From an uncultured Lachnospiraceae bacterium (GTDB lineage Bacteria; Bacillota; Clostridia; Lachnospirales; Lachnospiraceae): a stretch of DNA of 64,000 nucleotides. A program made the translations under genes and the position numbers. Every line of letters starts with the position of its first letter. Position 1 is the stretch's first letter. The stretch is from NCBI GenBank assembly GCA_910588775.1, contig CAJURH010000010.1, positions 16,727-80,726 of the forward strand. Reading direction: 5' to 3'. Shown here piece after piece: positions 9,139-18,413 of this stretch. The notes below the pieces were generated by a model, which was given only the letters and a program-made list of their open reading frames with translations, was not told the DNA's origin and did not search any database.

Positions 9139-9900
9139 TCACAGCCTTACGGAAACATTCCTCTTCGCCAGGTATTCCTTCACTTGCGAAATCTCCAGCT
9201 CTTTATAGTGAAACAGTGAAGCCGCCAAGGCCGCATCCGCACCGCCCTTTGTCAACGCCTCATAAAAATGTTCCAGCGTTCCGGCGCCGCCGGAGGCGAT
9301 CACGGGAATGTCCACCGCGTCCGCCACCATACGGGTCAGCGCTAAATCGTAGCCCGTTTTGGCGCCGTCGCAGTCCATGCTGGTGAGAAGGATTTCCCCG
9401 GCTCCCAGGCTTTCGGCCTTTTTCACCCACTCCAGCGCGTCTATGCCCATATCCAGCCGTCCGCCGTTCTTGTAAATGTTCCAGCCACTGCCGTCTTCCC
9501 TTCGCTTAGCGTCCACCGCCACCACCACGCACTGGCTGCCAAACTTCATGGCCGCGTCGTGAATCAGCGCCGGGTTATCGATGGCCGCCGAATTGATGGA
9601 GACTTTATCGGCGCCTTCCCGCAGTATCAGCCGGAAGTCCTCCACTGTGCGGATGCCGCCGCCCACAGTAAACGGGATAAATACCTGCTCCGCCACTTTG
9701 CGCACCATATCCACCACCGTCTCCCGCTGGTCCGAAGACGCTGTGATATCCAGAAACACCAACTCATCCGCGCCAGCCTGGCCATACGCCCGGCCTACTT
9801 CCACCGGATCTCCGGCGTCTCTTAAATTCACAAAATTAATGCCCTTCACCACTCTGCCTTTGTTCACATCCAGGCAGGGAATAACCCGTTTCGTAAACAT
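9139..9900 (-). CDS. hisF: imidazole glycerol phosphate synthase, cyclase subunit
   Basis: 253-residue TIM barrel that, with HisH-derived ammonia, makes imidazole glycerol phosphate and AICAR in histidine synthesis. Catalytic Asp 11 is in [16 protein letters not shown] and the second Asp is in VVVAVDAKR near residue 130. Phosphate loops VGGGIRT and ASGGAGT are intact. The start ATG shares one base with the hisH stop (TGATG), so the two subunits are translationally coupled. No other his genes are in the window. Confidence 0.98.
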   Translation of the reverse strand: MFTKRVIPCLDVNKGRVVKGINFVNLRDAGDPVEVGRAYGQAGADELVFLDITASSDQRETVVDMVRKVAEQVFIPFTVGGGIRTVEDFRLILREGADKVSINSAAIDNPALIHDAAMKFGSQCVVVAVDAKRREDGSGWNIYKNGGRLDMGIDALEWVKKAESLGAGEILLTSMDCDGAKTGYDLALTRMVADAVDIPVIASGGAGTLEHFYEALTKGGADAALAASLFHYKELEISQVKEYLAKRNVSVRL

Positions 9901-10529
9901 CAGCGCACCCCTTCCCGGCCATTTAAAAGCCCTGCAAAATTTTCCAGAATCCGAAGGCCCAGATCCCCGCTTTTCTCCGGGTGGAACTGACAGGCGAACA
10001 CATTGCCCTTCTCCACCGAGGCGTGAATGTTCACACCGTAGTCCGCCGTCGCCGTCACAATTCTCTCATCCGCCGCCTTCAGATAATAAGAATGCACAAA
10101 ATACACATAGCCCCCCTGGGAAATTCCCTGAAACAGCCGACCGTCGTTGGCCAATCGCAGGGAATTCCAGCCCATATGGGGAATTTTAAGACCCGGCGCC
10201 TTGGGAATGCGCAGAATTTTCCCCGGCAGAATTCCCAGACCTTTCACACCGGGACACTCCTCGCTCTCCTCAAACAAAAGCTGTAGCCCCAGGCAGATGC
10301 CCAGAAAAGGCGTTCCCCCTTCACAGACCTGGCGAATGATTTCAGTCAGTCCATATTCTTTTAATTTGTCCATGGCGCTGCCGAAATTCCCCACCCCCGG
10401 CAGAATTACCTTGTCCGCCTGGAGAATATCCTGGGGGCGCCGGGAAACGCGCACATCCTCTCCCAGATGCAACAGCGCCTTTTCCACGCTTTTCATATTT
10501 CCAGCGTCGTAATCAATTATTGTTATCAT
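9900..10529 (-). CDS. hisH: imidazole glycerol phosphate synthase, glutamine amidotransferase subunit
   Basis: 209 residues. Class I glutaminase that feeds ammonia to His[20 protein letters not shown] is the typical N-terminus; the nucleophile Cys 79 is in [13 protein letters not shown] and the His-Glu pair in CQFHPEKSG. The open frame extends 22 codons further upstream, but the family alignment and an AAGGA ten bases before the ATG at 10529 fix the start there. Confidence 0.97.
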   Translation of the reverse strand: MITIIDYDAGNMKSVEKALLHLGEDVRVSRRPQDILQADKVILPGVGNFGSAMDKLKEYGLTEIIRQVCEGGTPFLGICLGLQLLFEESEECPGVKGLGILPGKILRIPKAPGLKIPHMGWNSLRLANDGRLFQGISQGGYVYFVHSYYLKAADERIVTATADYGVNIHASVEKGNVFACQFHPEKSGDLGLRILENFAGLLNGREGVR

Positions 10530-10674
10530 ACACGTATATTTCCTTTTTATTCTTTTTGTGGATTTGGGCGTCATTTCTCCAATATTGCACCACAAATTCT
10601 ATCAACAATGCGCCGCAAGGATAACGGATCCTTTGATACCCCAATCCCCTGTGTGAAACCGCTTTTGGTATAGT

Positions 10675-10885
10675 TTAACACAAAGGAAGCCCGAAAGTCA
10701 AAAAGTTTGGCCTCCGGGCAAAAATTTCATGCAATATTTTCAATGCGTTCTTTATACTTGTCTTTAGTTCATTCTCCAGTTTCAACGCCTCATCCAATTT
10801 GCGACGAAGATCCAAATGTTCTTCGGCAATAAGACGAATATTGCGGTTTGTCTGATTTTCTATTTGAGACTTTCAATCCGATCGG
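10675..10885 (-). pseudogene. 3' remnant of a coiled-coil protein gene common in Lachnospiraceae
   Basis: A minus-strand frame reads ENQTNRNIRLIAEEHLDLRR then KLDEALKLENELK, heptad-rich and very like the C-terminal part of a family of uncharacterised coiled-coil proteins that I recall from Lachnospiraceae genomes. Immediately upstream the neighbouring frame reads ADRIESLK and then hits TAG; adding one A to the AAA run (near 10863) would join the two into one reading. No start codon or N-terminal part is present and the tail after ELK diverges. I read it as a decayed gene end, not an expressed gene. The stretch 10530-10925 holds nothing else I can support besides the hisH leader. Confidence 0.5.
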
Positions 10886-10925
10886 CCACAAGGGCAGCTC
10901 CCGCTCGTCGTCAGTCGTCAGGATA

Positions 10926-11729
10926 TTATGCACCGTTTTCATCCCTCTGGTTGATCCCCACCGAAGCCGCGTACACCGTGCACTCGTACAGGGGATTATC
11001 CGAGGGACCGGGGGCGAATCCCAGAATCTCATCCATGTAATCCTGGTCATAAGCGCCGAGGGCGCAGACGCCGCAGCCAATGGCCTCGCCAGCCAGATAG
11101 AGATTCTGGCACATGTGGCCCGCATCCAGAAGAATGTATTTGGCCGCCTTCAGCCCATATCGCCACTCTGTTCGGTAGGGAAGGGCGCTCCACACGAAGA
11201 GAACCGGAGCCGAAGCGGCGAAATGCTGGCCGCACAGCGCGCGGGTCAGTTGAGCGTCGTAATCATCCTCTACATCCCAGGCTTCCAGCGCATGTTCGCC
11301 AGGTAGATAATGATATGCCCCTCTTCTTAAACCTTCCACATGGTTGACGAACAGATATGTCTCCAGGGGATGGCGGGACCCGGCGGAAGGGACGCTCCGA
11401 AAGGTGACTGGATTCTTATGCCCAGCAATTTTGCGAATCCCCTGGGTGGCCCACAGAAGGAAGGACAGCTCTGGCAGGGTAAGCGCTTCCGGCGCATATT
11501 TCCGGCAACTTTCCCTGCGCATAATCAGATCCCATATATCGCCGGAAATGCCCAACTTGTCAAATTCCGCCGGCAAGGCAATGGTTCTTACGCCCTGCTT
11601 TTTCTTCAGACTGGAAATCCCTGGCAATTTCTGTTCCTGGTCGGTCTGCTCCGCGCCTGCGTCACCTCCGTAGTACCCTTTTAGAAATTCCCGGTTTTTC
11701 ATGATCTGATATTTCGTCTTATCATTCAT
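10926..11729 (-). CDS. SagB/ThcOx-family FMN-dependent dehydrogenase (nitroreductase fold)
   Basis: 267 residues. SagB-type enzymes use FMN to oxidise azolines to azoles in peptide natural products, but stand-alone members are common and of unknown role. Visible: MRRESCRKYAPEALTLPELS with the FMN-binding Arg-Ser-Cys-Arg, LLWATQGI, PSAGSRHPLETYLFV, a central AYHYLPGEHAL, and YILLDAGHMCQNLYL with the C-terminal GVCALGAYDQDYMDEILG. I place the start at ATG 11729, with AAAGGAGA upstream; the frame runs 26 codons further but without a ribosome site. No YcaO, leader peptide or other azoline-cluster gene is next to it, so a peptide substrate is not supported here. Confidence 0.85.
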   Translation of the reverse strand: MNDKTKYQIMKNREFLKGYYGGDAGAEQTDQEQKLPGISSLKKKQGVRTIALPAEFDKLGISGDIWDLIMRRESCRKYAPEALTLPELSFLLWATQGIRKIAGHKNPVTFRSVPSAGSRHPLETYLFVNHVEGLRRGAYHYLPGEHALEAWDVEDDYDAQLTRALCGQHFAASAPVLFVWSALPYRTEWRYGLKAAKYILLDAGHMCQNLYLAGEAIGCGVCALGAYDQDYMDEILGFAPGPSDNPLYECTVYAASVGINQRDENGA

Positions 11730-11781
11730 GGCATTTCTCCTTTGTCTATTTTCATCCAAATTTTGTATTGTCGAAAATATT

Positions 11782-12684
11782 CTAACATGTAGGATTTTCA
11801 CCGTCAATGTCCCGCTGCCGCTTCCCGCCTTTCTTGTCCATCAGCTTATTTTTCTGCCGGAATTCCCTGGGCGACACGCCATAGACGCTTTTAAAGGCAC
11901 GGGAAAAGTGCAGTGAATTGGCGTATCCTACTGAAACGCTGATGTCCGCTATGGCCTCCGAGGTGATGACCAAAGCTTCCGCCGCCTTCTCCATACGATA
12001 CCGCAACAGAAATTCTTGAGGGGGCTGTCCCACCGCTGATTTAAACACTTTGCCAAAATAGCTCCTGTCTAGCTGACACGTCCTGGCCAGTTCCTCCACG
12101 GTGATATTCTCCGCATAATGCTGCTCAATGTAGTTGATGGCCTCTCTGGCGTAGAACTCCCTTAATTTCCCGCCCAATACCTGTTTCCTAGACTGGGAAG
12201 TATGGATTAATGTGTCCACAAACAAATAGAGATGCCCAATCTGATACAGAGTGGACGCATTTTGTGCCTTTACAATAGCAAACATTTCATCCAAAAGTTT
12301 TGTTCCGTCTTCCGGTTTTTCCGGGCGATAAACCGGATGTGCGTAGGACAGTCCCGCCGCCTCCACATAAGCCCTGGCCCGCAGTCCGTCAAACTCAATC
12401 CAGATATATTCCCAGGGTTCCTCCGAATCCGCCCAGTAGTGATTCACGTATCCCGGTTCAATGAAAAAGCCGGAACCGCCTGACAATGGATAGTCTATAC
12501 TGTTCATTTTCTGATCATTTGCCCTTAAAATCCCTTTTCCCGAAATAATATAGTGAAATAGAAAATGATTCCGTACATTCGGCCCATATCCATGCATAGG
12601 CATACACTTCTCATACCCGCTTTGGTATAATGTTAGATCAATAAACCGCTCATTTGGAAATACTGAAAACAAAACGTCGGACAT
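11782..12684 (-). CDS. AraC-family transcriptional regulator of the adjacent galactoside operon
   Basis: 300 residues: an N-terminal cupin-like sugar-sensing domain (about 20-150, with MHGYGPNVRNHFLFHYIISGKG and GGSGFFIEPGYVNHYWADSEEPWEY) and a C-terminal pair of helix-turn-helix units (about 190-285, NITVEELARTCQLDRSYFGKVF and ISVSVGYANSLHFSRAFK). The layout matches the MsmR/RafR regulators of raffinose and melibiose operons. It is divergent from the binding-protein gene at 12945, and the shared 260-base region holds a perfect inverted repeat. The role as activator of alpha-galactoside use is inferred from position. Confidence 0.9.
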   Translation of the reverse strand: MSDVLFSVFPNERFIDLTLYQSGYEKCMPMHGYGPNVRNHFLFHYIISGKGILRANDQKMNSIDYPLSGGSGFFIEPGYVNHYWADSEEPWEYIWIEFDGLRARAYVEAAGLSYAHPVYRPEKPEDGTKLLDEMFAIVKAQNASTLYQIGHLYLFVDTLIHTSQSRKQVLGGKLREFYAREAINYIEQHYAENITVEELARTCQLDRSYFGKVFKSAVGQPPQEFLLRYRMEKAAEALVITSEAIADISVSVGYANSLHFSRAFKSVYGVSPREFRQKNKLMDKKGGKRQRDIDGENPTC

Positions 12685-12779
12685 TTTTGTATACCCTCTC
12701 TTTGTATTTTAACAATCTGTATAATAGTTCATAAAAATTTTGTAAGGTTTTTACGAAATTTTTATAATTTCCCCTATTA

Positions 12780-12836
12780 TATACCTAAATGCGTTCTCAC
12801 TTCAACTATTTTCTTATAATCACCCATTTAGGTATA
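12780..12836. promoter_or_regulatory. inverted-repeat operator candidate for the AraC regulator
   Basis: TATACCTAAATG (12780-12791) and CATTTAGGTATA (12825-12836) are perfect 12-bp complements with centres 45 bp apart. Overlapping them, AAATGCGT (12787-12794) pairs with ACGCATTT (12851-12858), ending at the -35 element of the transporter promoter. The placement between divergent regulator and operon suits AraC-type half-sites bridged by a DNA loop; it could instead be an RNA hairpin in the regulator leader. Confidence 0.55.
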
Positions 12837-12855
12837 TTATGCACACATTGACGCA

Positions 12856-12884
12856 TTTACTTTTTATAGGAAAAATGCTACTAT
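12856..12884 (+). promoter_or_regulatory. putative promoter of the galactoside transport operon
   Basis: TTTACT (12856-12861) and TACTAT (12879-12884) with a 17-base spacer, about 60 bases before the binding-protein start. The -35 is weak and overlaps the outer repeat ACGCATTT, which is what an activator-dependent promoter would look like. Confidence 0.45.
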
Positions 12885-12944
12885 CCCCCTTGAAATGGGT
12901 AGTAAAATCATGCAAAATAACCAAAGGAAAAGGAGAAGTGTAGT

Positions 12945-14234
12945 ATGATGAAGAAAAAAGCAATTGCTACAGCGCTTGTGGCGGCCATGCTGGCGGGCAT
13001 CACCGCAGGGCTTGCCGGATGCGGCTCGGATTCCGAAACGGCAGACGGAAAAACCCGTATCAGCATCCTTCAATACAAGCCGGAAGCGGTAAAAGCTTTC
13101 GAGAAAATGCAAGAGGAATTCAATGCCACTCATGATGATATTTATCTGGAGATTGAATCCCCCAACGACGCTATGACTGTATTGAAAACACGCTTAATCA
13201 AAGAAGACGCCCCCGACATCATCGGGATTGGCGGAGATGTGAATTATTCCAATTTCCTGGACGCAGAAATTCTGACAGATATTTCTGACTTCGAGGGAAT
13301 TTCCCAGGTAAAAGAATCCTACCTGGACATTGCGAAAAACCTGGAATTCGTGCCCATGGACGGTGTTTATGGAGTTCCCTACGTAGCCAACGCGGCCGGC
13401 GTTTTGTACAACCGGGAAATGTTTAAGGAAAACAAATGGGAAATCCCCACTACTTGGGACGAATTTATTGAATTATGTGACGACATTAAAGCTTCTGGAC
13501 AGCAGCCGCTGTATTTTGGCTTTAAGGACGTATGGACCTGCCTGGCTCCCTGGAACGCCCTGGCCGTAGACCTGGCTCCAGCCGATGTATGCCAACAGGT
13601 GAACAGAGGAGAAACCAAATTTGCAGATGAATATGGTGAAGTGGCGGAGAAAATGCTTGCGCTTCTGCCCTACGCCCAGGACGACCCATTCGCTTATAAC
13701 TACAACGACGCATGCACCGCTTTTGCCAACGGGGAATCTGCCATGTTCTGTATCGGCAGCTATGCCGTGCCCCAGATCCAGTCTGTGAACCCAGATATGG
13801 ACATTGACTCTTTCGTTATGCCGGGCAGCAGCAATGCCGATGAGAATGTGCTGAACTCCGGCATCGACCTGCAGTTCTGCGTCACCTCTAACTGTGAAAA
13901 CAAAGAAGCGGCCTACGAAGTGCTAAGCTTCCTGCTGGAGGATTCCACCGTTCAGACTTATCTGGATGATCAGAACGCGGTTCCCTGTAAAGACGCGGAA
14001 TTTACGCTTCCTTCCAGCCTGGATGGCATGACCGAGTACATCAAAGAAGGCAAGATGACGGACTACCAGGATCACTACTATCCCGCTGAGATGAGCGTGG
14101 ACGCACAGCTCCAGACTTTCCTGCTGCAAAAAGATGTGGACGCATTCCTGAAGAAATTTGATACTGACTGGACCCGGTACAACCGCGACATCATCCGTAA
14201 AGTACAGGAATATGAAGAAAAGGGAGGGAAATGA
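12945..14234 (+). CDS. sugar ABC transporter, substrate-binding lipoprotein (raffinose/melibiose type)
   Basis: 429 residues, SBP_bac_1 family. Lipoprotein signal with lipobox LAGC and lipid Cys about residue 26. Family landmarks: EFNATHDDIYLEIESPND, DAPDIIGIGGDVNYSNFLDAEILTDIS, GVYGVPYVANAAGVLYNREMF, NGESAMFCIGSYAVPQI. First gene of the operon, with AAAGGAGAA before the ATG. The following permeases and a GH36 alpha-galactosidase point to an alpha-galactoside such as raffinose or melibiose; no ATPase gene is in the operon, so a shared MsmK-type ATPase elsewhere is expected. Confidence 0.92.
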   Translation: MMKKKAIATALVAAMLAGITAGLAGCGSDSETADGKTRISILQYKPEAVKAFEKMQEEFNATHDDIYLEIESPNDAMTVLKTRLIKEDAPDIIGIGGDVNYSNFLDAEILTDISDFEGISQVKESYLDIAKNLEFVPMDGVYGVPYVANAAGVLYNREMFKENKWEIPTTWDEFIELCDDIKASGQQPLYFGFKDVWTCLAPWNALAVDLAPADVCQQVNRGETKFADEYGEVAEKMLALLPYAQDDPFAYNYNDACTAFANGESAMFCIGSYAVPQIQSVNPDMDIDSFVMPGSSNADENVLNSGIDLQFCVTSNCENKEAAYEVLSFLLEDSTVQTYLDDQNAVPCKDAEFTLPSSLDGMTEYIKEGKMTDYQDHYYPAEMSVDAQLQTFLLQKDVDAFLKKFDTDWTRYNRDIIRKVQEYEEKGGK

Positions 14235-14236
14235 TC

Positions 14237-15100
14237 ATGAAAAAACTGACCAGAAACCAGACTTTTATGCTTATCACAGTTCCGGTGCTGGCGCTGTTCT
14301 TCTGTTTCAATACATTGCCCTTGATCAAGGGTCTTATTTACAGCTTCACCAATTTCCGCGGATTCGGAAACTATGAATGGGTGGGCCTGCGCAACTATGC
14401 GGATTTGTTTACCGACGCTCGTGTAGGCAAATCCTACCTGTTCACCTTTAAATTCGCTATCCTGGCCACCATCGTCACCAACGTAATCTCTCTTCTTTTG
14501 GCCATGGGCTTAAACAGCCGTATCCGGGCCAAGAGCGCATTGCGCGGCGTGTATTTCGTGCCCAGAATCTTAGGCGGTCTGGTTGTAGGTTATATCTTCG
14601 GATATATCTTTACCTACATTCTGCCGGCCATCAGCCAGGCCATGGGAGGCAACGCCTCCAGTATGCTGTCCAACACAAAAACAGCCTGGATCGCCATCGT
14701 AATCGTCGCCGCCTGGCAGTCCATCGCCCAGACGACCCTGATCTACATATCCGGCTTACAGACGGTGCCGGAGGATGTATATGAGGCTGGGGCCATCGAC
14801 GGCGCCACCGGATGGAAGAAGTTCAAGGAACTGACCTTCCCCATGATTATCCCGTTCTTCAGCATCAACATGGTATTAAGCACTAAGGACTTCCTGATGG
14901 TATTCGACCAGATCATGGCTTTGACCAAGGGCGGTCCTGCACAGAGTACAGAATCCATCTCCTACCTGATCTACAACAATGGTATGGGCGGCGGACAATT
15001 TGGCTTCCAGAGCGCCAACGCCGTACTCTTCTTCGTAGTGATCGTGGCCATCTCTGTATTCCAGCTTAACTTTACAGGAAAGAAGGAGGAACAGTTATAA
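14237..15100 (+). CDS. sugar ABC transporter permease (MalF/MsmF type)
   Basis: 287 residues, six predicted membrane segments, binding-protein-dependent transport family. The EAA loop reads DVYEAGAIDGATGWKKFKELTFP. An ATG at 14231 overlaps the stop of the preceding gene, but AGGGAGG lies only three bases before it and nine bases before the ATG at 14237, so I use 14237. The start sits right at the end of the binding-protein gene, which implies coupling. Confidence 0.94.
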   Translation: MKKLTRNQTFMLITVPVLALFFCFNTLPLIKGLIYSFTNFRGFGNYEWVGLRNYADLFTDARVGKSYLFTFKFAILATIVTNVISLLLAMGLNSRIRAKSALRGVYFVPRILGGLVVGYIFGYIFTYILPAISQAMGGNASSMLSNTKTAWIAIVIVAAWQSIAQTTLIYISGLQTVPEDVYEAGAIDGATGWKKFKELTFPMIIPFFSINMVLSTKDFLMVFDQIMALTKGGPAQSTESISYLIYNNGMGGGQFGFQSANAVLFFVVIVAISVFQLNFTGKKEEQL

Positions 15101-15948
15101 TGAAAAAGAAAAATAGAGTCGCCGCTGAAACAAACTGGCCGCTTACCATTTTATTGATCCTCGGCTGCATAACCGTCATCTTCCCCCTTTACATGGCAAT
15201 CGTCATCGCATTCAAGAAACCTTCGGAGATGACCAACGACATCGCAGGCGCTTTGAGTCTGCCCAAGAGCTGGAGCCTGGAAAACTTCGCGGAGGCCATG
15301 CGCGTCACCGATTTCTGGCACTCCCTGGGATACAGCCTTTTGATTACCATTGTCACCGTAGTTCTGGCTATCCTGATTCACTCCCTGGCCGGCTACGCCA
15401 TCGGCCGCTCCAAGATGGGAAGCAAATTTTATAATTTCTCCTATCTGTACATTGTAAGCGGTATGTTCGTGCCCTTTGCCATTCTGATGATGCCTCTGGT
15501 AAAACAGACCGCGCAGCTTCACATTGACAACTGGGTGGGCGTTATCCTATGTTATCTGGTGTTCTATATGCCCATGAACGTGATGCTCTACACTGGTTAC
15601 TTAAAGAACATCCCCATCGCGCTGGAAGAAGCCGCCACTGTGGACGGCGCCAGCACATGGACCACTTACTGGAAGATCATCTTCCCGATCATGAAACCTA
15701 TGCATGCCACCGTTGCCGTGCTGACCGCACTGGGAACCTGGAACGACGTTATGACGCCACTGGTAATTATGTCTGGCACAGGCGCCAATACTCTTCCACT
15801 GGCGCAGTTGACTTTCCAGACTCAGTTTGGAACCAACTACAACCTGGCCTTCGCCTCTTACCTGCTGGCTCTGGTGCCCATTCTTATATTCTATCTGGTA
15901 TGCCAGAAACAAATTATTAATGGTGTTGTAAATGGAGCCGTAAAATGA
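15100..15948 (+). CDS. sugar ABC transporter permease (MalG/MsmG type)
   Basis: 282 residues with six membrane segments. N-terminal NWPLTILLILGCITVIFPLY and the EAA loop IALEEAATVDGASTWTTYWK are typical of the MalG-like partner permease. The start codon shares one base with the previous stop (TAATG), after AAGGAGGA. Forms a heterodimeric channel with the preceding permease; the strong hairpin at 15959 follows its stop. Confidence 0.94.
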   Translation: MKKKNRVAAETNWPLTILLILGCITVIFPLYMAIVIAFKKPSEMTNDIAGALSLPKSWSLENFAEAMRVTDFWHSLGYSLLITIVTVVLAILIHSLAGYAIGRSKMGSKFYNFSYLYIVSGMFVPFAILMMPLVKQTAQLHIDNWVGVILCYLVFYMPMNVMLYTGYLKNIPIALEEAATVDGASTWTTYWKIIFPIMKPMHATVAVLTALGTWNDVMTPLVIMSGTGANTLPLAQLTFQTQFGTNYNLAFASYLLALVPILIFYLVCQKQIINGVVNGAVK

Positions 15949-15958
15949 TATGATGTAA

Positions 15959-16005
15959 AATGCCAAAAGTCTCCAGGGCATGTCCCTGGAAAGGCTTTTG
16001 GCATT
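15959..16005 (+). other. long intercistronic hairpin before the alpha-galactosidase gene
   Basis: AATGCCAAAAG pairs with CTTTTGGCATT, and inside it TCCAGGG pairs with CCCTGGA, 18 base pairs in all with one small internal loop. No T tract follows on the plus strand, so it is more likely an RNA-stability or processing element, or a weak attenuator, than a classic terminator. On the minus strand it is followed by TTTTAC. Confidence 0.6.
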
Positions 16006-16043
16006 CTGACACAATAATACAAGAATAATTACGAGGCAAATTT

Positions 16044-18236
16044 ATGGCAATTTTATTCAACGAGACAAAATCCATCTTTTCATTGCAGACAAACCATAGC
16101 ATGTATCAAATGAAAGTTGACAAGTATGGGGTCCTGCTCCACACTTACTATGGGGCGAAAGGGGTCCCTTTTGACTACTCTTATTTGATTACCTATGCAG
16201 ACCATGGATTTTCCGGCAACCCTTATGAAGCCGGGGACGAACGCACCTATTCCCTGGATGCGCTTCCCCAGGAATATCCTGTATATGGAAGCGGCGACTA
16301 CCGCTCCACTGCGCTGAAAGTGCGCTATCCCGACGGCTCTCACGCCTGCGAACTGCGCTATGTACGCCATGAACTGCAGGAAGGAAAATACGCGCTGCCT
16401 GGACTTCCAACCGTCTACGCCACTGAAGAGGCGCCGGCGGACACTCTGGTCATCACGCTGGAAGACACACGCAAACTTTTCTATGTGCATCTATACTACG
16501 GTATCCTGGAAAATCTGGATTTGATCACCCGGAGCGTGTGTGTGGAAAATCACGATGCAAAAGTTCTGTATCTGGAACAGGCGCTAAGCTGTTGCGTAGA
16601 TTTTCAGCATGGAGACTTCCATCTCCACACATTCTATGGCCGTCATATGAAAGAACGCACCTACCAGAGAGTTCCCGTATGCCATGGCGTTCAGTCCATT
16701 GGCAGCAACCGTGGAGCCTCCAGCCACCAGCAGAATCCGTTTTTCATGCTCACCAGTCCCCAGGCGACGGAAGATACGGGGGTCTGCTATGGATTCTCCT
16801 TCCTTTACAGCGGAGACTTCCTGGCTCTGGGCAGCAAGGACCAGTTTGACCAGACACGGATACTCATGGGCATCCATCCCGACAATTTCTGTTACTGCCT
16901 GGAACCCGGGGACGCTTTCTATGCCCCAGAAACCGCCATGGCATACACCGATCAGGGGATGGGCGCATTGTCACAAATTTACCACAAAGCTTACCGGACA
17001 AACCTTTGCCGGGGCAAATATAAAACCGCCCGTCGTCCCGTTCTCTTAAATAGCTGGGAGAGCGTATACATGGACTTCGACGGTAAGAAATTAATCAAGA
17101 TGGCCAAAGACGCTGCCAAAATGGGCATTGAACTGTTCGTCATGGACGACGGATGGTTCGGAAAACGGGACATGGATGTGTCTGGACTGGGCGACTGGCA
17201 TGTGAACGAAAATAAACTGGGCTGCACTCTTAAGGAATTGTCCGACGAGATTCACGCTCTGGGCATGCAGTTTGGCATCTGGTTTGAACCAGAATGCATC
17301 AACGAGGACAGCGATCTGTACCGCAAACATCCAGACTGGGCTTTGAAAGTTCCCGACAAAGCGCCTGTGCGGGGCCGCTACCAGCTTGTTCTGGATTTCT
17401 CCCGGGAAGATGTGCGGGAACATATCCTGGAACAAATCTGCCAGGTATTGGATTCTGCGAAAATAGAATATCTCAAATGGGATTTCAACCGGAGCATCAG
17501 CGATATCTACAGCGCACTGCTTCCGCCCAAGAGGCAAGGGGAAGTGGCTCACCGCTATATTCTGGGGCTGTACGATATGCTGGAAAAGCTATCTGCCCGT
17601 TACCCGGATCTCCTTCTGGAAGGATGCAGTGGCGGCGGTGGACGATTCGACGCTGGAATGCTGTACTACACGCCGCAGATCTGGTGCAGCGACAACACCG
17701 ACGCCATCGACCGTCTGTCCATCCAGTATGGCACTTCCTTTGGCTACCCCATCAGCGCAATAGGTTCCCATGTGTCCCACTGCCCCAATGACCAGACAGG
17801 CAGAATCACGCCGCTGGAGACCAGGGCCACAGTAGCTATGGCAGGAACTTTCGGCTACGAATTAGATACCAATGAAATCAAAGAAGAAGAGATACCCGTA
17901 ATTCAAAAACAGATCGAAGAATTTAAGAAATACTATGACTTAATCCAAAATGGACATTACTATCGCCTTACAAATCCAGAGGAATATCCAATCTGCCATG
18001 GATGGGAATTCGTAAGCCCAGACAAGAGTGAGGCTCTGCTATGCATTGTAACCTTACAGGTACAGCCCAATATAGTTAAACGCTGTATGCGCCTCAAAGG
18101 CCTGTGCCCAGACAAAATATACTTGATAAACGGAGAAGAATATCCCGGTTCCGCGCTTATGAACGGCGGCTATCTGGTTCCCTACGCCACCACAGAATAT
18201 GAAAGTTTTCGCATCTATATCGCTGAAAAAAAGTAA
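16044..18236 (+). CDS. alpha-galactosidase, glycoside hydrolase family 36
   Basis: 730 residues, the length of clostridial and Geobacillus AgaA-type enzymes, with no signal peptide, so cytoplasmic. Hydrolyses terminal alpha-1,6-galactose from melibiose, raffinose or stachyose taken up by the upstream transporter. Domains: N-terminal beta-sandwich (about 1-330), TIM barrel (about 330-640), C-terminal beta domain. Nucleophile Asp 480 is in EYLKWDFNRS; the acid/base Asp 550 is in WCSDNTDAIDRL; the MDDGWFGKRD and LLEGCSGGGGRFD motifs are intact. GAGG precedes the ATG. It may be read both from the operon promoter and, after the hairpin, at a reduced level. Confidence 0.96.
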   Translation: MAILFNETKSIFSLQTNHSMYQMKVDKYGVLLHTYYGAKGVPFDYSYLITYADHGFSGNPYEAGDERTYSLDALPQEYPVYGSGDYRSTALKVRYPDGSHACELRYVRHELQEGKYALPGLPTVYATEEAPADTLVITLEDTRKLFYVHLYYGILENLDLITRSVCVENHDAKVLYLEQALSCCVDFQHGDFHLHTFYGRHMKERTYQRVPVCHGVQSIGSNRGASSHQQNPFFMLTSPQATEDTGVCYGFSFLYSGDFLALGSKDQFDQTRILMGIHPDNFCYCLEPGDAFYAPETAMAYTDQGMGALSQIYHKAYRTNLCRGKYKTARRPVLLNSWESVYMDFDGKKLIKMAKDAAKMGIELFVMDDGWFGKRDMDVSGLGDWHVNENKLGCTLKELSDEIHALGMQFGIWFEPECINEDSDLYRKHPDWALKVPDKAPVRGRYQLVLDFSREDVREHILEQICQVLDSAKIEYLKWDFNRSISDIYSALLPPKRQGEVAHRYILGLYDMLEKLSARYPDLLLEGCSGGGGRFDAGMLYYTPQIWCSDNTDAIDRLSIQYGTSFGYPISAIGSHVSHCPNDQTGRITPLETRATVAMAGTFGYELDTNEIKEEEIPVIQKQIEEFKKYYDLIQNGHYYRLTNPEEYPICHGWEFVSPDKSEALLCIVTLQVQPNIVKRCMRLKGLCPDKIYLINGEEYPGSALMNGGYLVPYATTEYESFRIYIAEKK

Positions 18237-18262
18237 GCAGTCAAAAACTGCCGAGAACAAAC

Positions 18263-18306
18263 GGCTGTATGCGCCCGCTAAAGGACAGCATACAGCCTTG
18301 TTTTTT
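18263..18306 (+). terminator. intrinsic terminator of the galactoside operon
   Basis: GGCTGTATGC (18263-18272) pairs perfectly with GCATACAGCC (18288-18297), followed by TTGTTTTTT. It lies 26 bases after the alpha-galactosidase stop. Confidence 0.88.
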
Positions 18307-18413
18307 GCTATGTCATTCTATCTACTGTTTCAGTGATTTCTCAAAATATATTGATATGCAAATTCTATTCCATTACAAGTTAGATTTTCAGACCTATGCG
18401 GTGGGTTGTTTTC

